A DNA stretch of 7,266 bases. It comes from Clostridia bacterium. Its GTDB lineage: Bacteria; Bacillota; Clostridia; Oscillospirales; Acutalibacteraceae. The notes beneath the pieces were generated by a model, which was not told the DNA's origin, did not search any database, and worked only from the letters and a program-made list of their open reading frames with translations. Location: NCBI GenBank assembly GCA_900755895.1, contig CAAEIG010000070.1, positions 1-7,266 on the forward strand, in the 5' to 3' direction. Below, piece by piece: positions 5,279 through 7,266 of the stretch; the stretch's first letter is position 1, and every line of letters begins with the position of its first letter. The position numbers and the translations under genes are program-made.

Positions 5279-5639
5279 TGGCCAGCAAGTATCAGTGCCA
5301 AAGGAGGTCGCAGACTTCCTGGAGCAGGATCGGAAACGGGAACAGGCGCAGGAAAAGCAGGACAAAAGGCATCTGAGTAAAAGTGAGTTTGAAACGGTGC
5401 TGTCCGGTTCGGATTGTGTCAGGCGTCCTGTGGAGGATGCTGTACTCCGGAACCTCCAGCTTGAAACTCTGCGGAAAGCCGTCGATGGTCTGGGAGATCA
5501 GGGCCGGGATCTTGTAGAACTCCGATATGGCAGGGGATTGACCATGGAAGAGATTGGGACGATCTACGGCGTGTCCAAAGCGGCGGTATCAAAGCGTCTG
5601 AAAAAGCTCCACGAACAGCTGAGGGGCTCTGTCAAATGA
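5250..5639 (+). CDS. Small sigma-70 region 4-like regulator of the mobile element
   Basis: The protein has 129 residues. An N-terminal part (MNDSVVIIYSGQQVSVPKEV) and a charged linker (about 26-48) lead to a helical domain resembling sigma region 4 (about 66-126), with helix-turn-helix LTMEEIGTIYGVSKAAVSKRLKKL. No sigma region 2 is present, so it is a DNA-binding regulator or partial sigma factor rather than a complete one. Proteins of this kind are common in the backbone of Tn1549-like elements of Clostridia, from memory. The start is ATG 5250, with GGAAAGGG 5 bases upstream. The frame is open from GTG 5199, but those codons cross the leader hairpins and have no ribosome binding site. Its last codons form the left arm of the terminator that follows. 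Confidence 0.8.
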   Translation: MNDSVVIIYSGQQVSVPKEVADFLEQDRKREQAQEKQDKRHLSKSEFETVLSGSDCVRRPVEDAVLRNLQLETLRKAVDGLGDQGRDLVELRYGRGLTMEEIGTIYGVSKAAVSKRLKKLHEQLRGSVK

Positions 5640-5660
5640 CAGAGCCCCTCAACTTTTTTT
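5621..5660 (+). terminator. Strong intrinsic terminator overlapping the gene end
   Basis: GAGGGGCTCTGTCA (5621-5634) pairs perfectly with 5637-5650, and seven T residues follow at 5654-5660. The TGA stop (5637-5639) lies inside the stem. It should end the transcript from the promoter at 5027 and separate it from the operon at 5790. Confidence 0.92.
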
Positions 5661-5789
5661 ATTTTCTGGTTTACAAACTGCCTGTGAGTGTCCTGATAAG
5701 TAGAGGGCAAAATTTCCGGATCTCGGAAACCCCGGCTCTGGCCGTGGCCGGGCGGCCCTAAATCAAGCCTACCAAGGAGCACAAAAATC
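5661..5789 (+). promoter_or_regulatory. Leader of the three-gene operon, weak promoter candidate
   Basis: TTTACA (5670-5675) and GATAAG (5695-5700), 19 bases apart, are the best promoter candidate and are weak. Two hairpins follow: TTTCCG/CGGAAA (5713-5718 with 5724-5729) and CCCGGC/GCCGGG (5731-5736 with 5747-5752). Ribosome binding site AAGGAG (5774-5779) stands 10 bases before ATG 5790. Since a strong terminator precedes it, some promoter must lie here, unless read-through occurs. Confidence 0.35.
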
Positions 5790-6152
5790 ATGAACGTATT
5801 TGGAAACAGTTCAAAACAGCTGCTGCAAGCACTGACTGCCAACGCGGAGAGGGAAACTATGGACTACGTCCTTCAGGAGATACAGGCAGTCCTGGGGGAA
5901 GAGATGCCGGAAGCGGATGAGGTGCGGACCTATCTGCAAGATCCTGACAAGCCCACGGAACTCAGTACAACGCAGCAGATCATAGCCATGGACAAGCTGC
6001 TGGAGTGTGCGGAGGTCAATCTCCGTACACTCTGTGATCTGATCCGTTACCAACAGTTGAAGGAGGTCGGGGTGGTCAATTCCGTGGAGGAGTTCCTGCA
6101 GCTGGTTCGCCCAGATGATGTCCGTGATATTTCAAAGGAGGATGCTGATTGA
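5790..6152 (+). CDS. Uncharacterised helical protein, first gene of a three-gene operon
   Basis: This 120-residue acidic, soluble protein is apparently almost all alpha-helical. No membrane segment, signal peptide or known catalytic motif is visible. The start is ATG 5790 behind AAGGAG at a 10-base spacing. The stop TGA (6150-6152) overlaps the TTG start of the next gene as TTGA, so the genes are translationally coupled. I recognise no family with certainty. Its place beside small HTH proteins in an integrative element suggests an accessory role in replication, excision or transfer, which is inference only. Confidence 0.75.
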   Translation: MNVFGNSSKQLLQALTANAERETMDYVLQEIQAVLGEEMPEADEVRTYLQDPDKPTELSTTQQIIAMDKLLECAEVNLRTLCDLIRYQQLKEVGVVNSVEEFLQLVRPDDVRDISKEDAD

Positions 6153-6358
6153 AAAAATCCGAATACAAATTCTACGATGACCTGCCGCTGTTTCTCAATT
6201 CAGAAACGGTGGCAAAAGTCCTTGGCGTCTCTCCATCGTCGGGATATGAACTGATGCACGAGCCGGGCTTCCCGGTGCTGCGCATCGGCAACCGCATGGT
6301 GGTGCCTAAGGAGCAGTTCATCCAGTGGGTGAAAGAGCACACAGGAGGTGGTGTATGA
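6149..6358 (+). CDS. Excisionase/AlpA-like helix-turn-helix DNA-binding protein
   Basis: This 69-residue protein consists of little more than a winged HTH of the HTH_17/MerR-like type: LNSETVAKVLGVSPSSGYEL forms the helix-turn-helix and FPVLRIGNRMVVPKEQFIQWV the wing and closing helix. Such proteins act as recombination directionality factors (Xis), AlpA-type activators or binders of element DNA. The start is TTG 6149, fixed by a perfect AGGAGG (6136-6141) 7 bases upstream and a 4-base overlap with the preceding stop. Its own stop overlaps the next start as ATGA (6355-6358). It lies far from the integrase, so a Xis function is possible but not favoured by position. Confidence 0.85.
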   Translation: MKKSEYKFYDDLPLFLNSETVAKVLGVSPSSGYELMHEPGFPVLRIGNRMVVPKEQFIQWVKEHTGGGV

Positions 6359-6771
6359 GGTACAGCAAGTACAGTGGCCGCGGGAATTCTTTCTCTCTGC
6401 CCAACGAAGTGTTTCTCTTGGGCCTGAGCGCCGGAGAGTTATCTGTGTACAGTTTCCTGAAACGGTGTGAAAATCGAAAGACACATCAGTGCTGGCCCAG
6501 CTGCAAAACCATCGGACAAGCAGTGCGCATGAGTGAAAATACTGTCCGCAAGTACATCCGGCAGCTGGAGGAGCGTGGACTTATCACCACGGAACCCACC
6601 GAGGTGATCACCAAGACAGGAGAAAAGCGCAACGGCAATCTACTGTTCACCCTCCGGCCGATCCAGGAGGTGATCGACGAGTACTACGACCGCCAGTTGG
6701 AGGAATTGGAGTTGGCTACAGAGCGCCAGCGTGTGGTGAACCTCCTGCTGGAGCAGAAAAGCCCCGCGTGA
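6355..6771 (+). CDS. Helix-turn-helix protein (HTH_36-like), likely element replication/regulation
   Basis: The protein has 138 residues. The N-terminal domain (about 11-80) reads as an HTH_36-type winged helix: SLPNEVFLLGLSAGELSVYS and the recognition region TIGQAVRMSENTVRKYIRQLEERGLI. The C-terminal part (about 100-136) is a charged helix, possibly a coiled coil. Similar domains form the N-terminus of plasmid and ICE replication initiators, but no larger initiator domain follows, so it may be a regulator or accessory protein. The start is ATG 6355, with AGGAGG (6343-6348) 6 bases upstream; GTG 6325 is rejected because it lies inside the previous gene. It is last in the operon and is followed by a stem structure that may be a terminator. 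Confidence 0.85.
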   Translation: MRYSKYSGRGNSFSLPNEVFLLGLSAGELSVYSFLKRCENRKTHQCWPSCKTIGQAVRMSENTVRKYIRQLEERGLITTEPTEVITKTGEKRNGNLLFTLRPIQEVIDEYYDRQLEELELATERQRVVNLLLEQKSPA

Positions 6772-6837
6772 CCGCCTGTGGGCCGCTGTGTGGCTCCCTT
6801 CGGGGCAGGCAGAGTCCCTGCCCCTCCCGGCGGTTTT
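6771..6837 (+). terminator. Probable branched terminator after the HTH operon
   Basis: ACCGCC (6771-6776) can pair with GGCGGT (6829-6834), enclosing a GC-rich hairpin GGGGCAGG/CCTGCCCC (6802-6809 with 6817-6824). The outer helix is followed by only three further T residues. It begins at the stop codon of the gene before it. It is a plausible but not certain terminator; a structured oriT or RNA element is the alternative. Confidence 0.45.
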
Positions 6838-7128
6838 GGAGCGGATTTGGCCCGTTGTTCCACCGCTGTGGAGGAGGCCTATCCGGGGAATTTGCCGCCC
6901 CATAACTGATTTACGGAGGACGAAAGGAAAAGCAGGATAAACGCCGGGGTCGCCAGTGGCTCCTCCGGCCGGTCACTTCGCCCCGCAGTGCGGGTCGTTA
7001 CGGGGTTTTGCGGTGTATCAAAAGTGGGGTCAAAAACAGGCGGCGGGGATCTCGTTTGTGGTCACAATCCCCGAACTCCTACTGCCATAACGAAAAAATA
7101 GGGGTCACGCCCCGGAAAGGAGCAGTTT
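6838..7128 (+). other. Hairpin-rich noncoding region, candidate oriT
   Basis: I see no gene here. Inverted repeats include an imperfect hairpin GGGG..AGTG/CACT..CCCC (about 6944-6984), CCCGC/GCGGG (6982-6986 with 6990-6994) and CGGGGAT/ATCCCCG (7045-7051 with 7068-7074). GGGGTCA occurs at 7027-7033 and 7101-7107. Lying directly upstream of a MobC-like gene, it is where mobilizable elements commonly keep oriT. No nic site could be assigned. Ribosome binding site AAAGGAG (7117-7123) precedes the next gene. Confidence 0.35.
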
Positions 7129-7266
7129 ATGGGCAAAAAAGAGAGATTTGCTTTTTATCTCACCCCGGAAAAGAAAGCCATCCTGGAGCGCCGGTATCAG
7201 GAGGACGGAAGCCGGAGTATGACCGCTTTCGTCGAGCGGGCGGTGGACTTTTACCTGGACTACCTC
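7129..7266 (+). CDS. MobC-like relaxosome/mobilization accessory protein, N-terminal part
   Basis: The first 46 codons are present and the frame is open at the window end. ATG 7129 has AAAGGAG 5 bases upstream. The residues (RFAFYLTPEKKAILERRYQE, then SRSMTAFVERAVDFYL) have the look of a ribbon-helix-helix DNA-binding N-terminus, as in MobC and related relaxosome proteins that help the relaxase bind and nick oriT. If so, a relaxase gene should follow downstream. The family call rests on a short stretch, and other RHH regulators cannot be excluded. Confidence 0.7.
   Translation, partial: MGKKERFAFYLTPEKKAILERRYQEDGSRSMTAFVERAVDFYLDYL

Noticed and set aside
6772..7128. CRISPR array or tandem repeat array
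   Set aside because: The repeats are short, unequal and not regularly spaced. They are inverted repeats rather than repeat-spacer units.

Overview
The window reads as part of an integrative, probably mobilizable or conjugative, element from a GC-rich Clostridia bacterium. Gut Oscillospiraceae-like hosts are my best guess, from codon usage, the VanR/S/Y type and the backbone genes; no taxonomic marker is present. I made all family assignments from recognised motifs in the translations, without a database search.

Layout. Bases 1-552 hold the C-terminal part of a tyrosine recombinase. Next, at 685-729 on the minus strand, is the exact 3' half of a tRNA-Met(CAU) gene followed by its own terminator (651-682). 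The tRNA 5' half is absent: homology stops at the anticodon loop. On each side of this core lies a pair of TGGGTCA heptamers spaced 12 bp apart (581-599 and 847-865). I read this as an attP-like junction, meaning either an excised circle or a head-to-tail tandem insertion. If so, the integrase on the left and the genes on the right may belong to one element or one family of elements.

Bases 1219-4849, all on the minus strand, form a cargo block. In transcription order it is vanR, vanS, vanY (a two-component regulator and a membrane-anchored D,D-carboxypeptidase), then a CotJC-type manganese catalase. No D-Ala-D-Ser or D-Ala-D-Lac ligase, serine racemase or VanX is seen, so this is not a complete glycopeptide resistance cluster. 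A 27-bp sequence made of two 11-bp direct half-sites occurs upstream of vanR and again, with 25/27 identity, across the vanS stop codon upstream of vanY. It is the best candidate for the VanR operator and suggests the system regulates itself and vanY. A strong stem-loop lies between that second copy and vanY.

Bases 5027-7266, on the plus strand, look like element backbone. A near-consensus promoter containing a LexA-like palindrome drives a structured leader with a possible 34-codon leader peptide and a hairpin that covers a ribosome binding site. This is followed by a small sigma-region-4-like regulator ending in a strong terminator. Next is a compact three-gene operon with 4-bp overlaps: an unknown helical protein, an excisionase/AlpA-like HTH protein and a HTH_36-like protein. 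A 357-bp noncoding stretch rich in hairpins follows, which may contain oriT, and then the start of a MobC-like relaxosome accessory gene that runs off the end.
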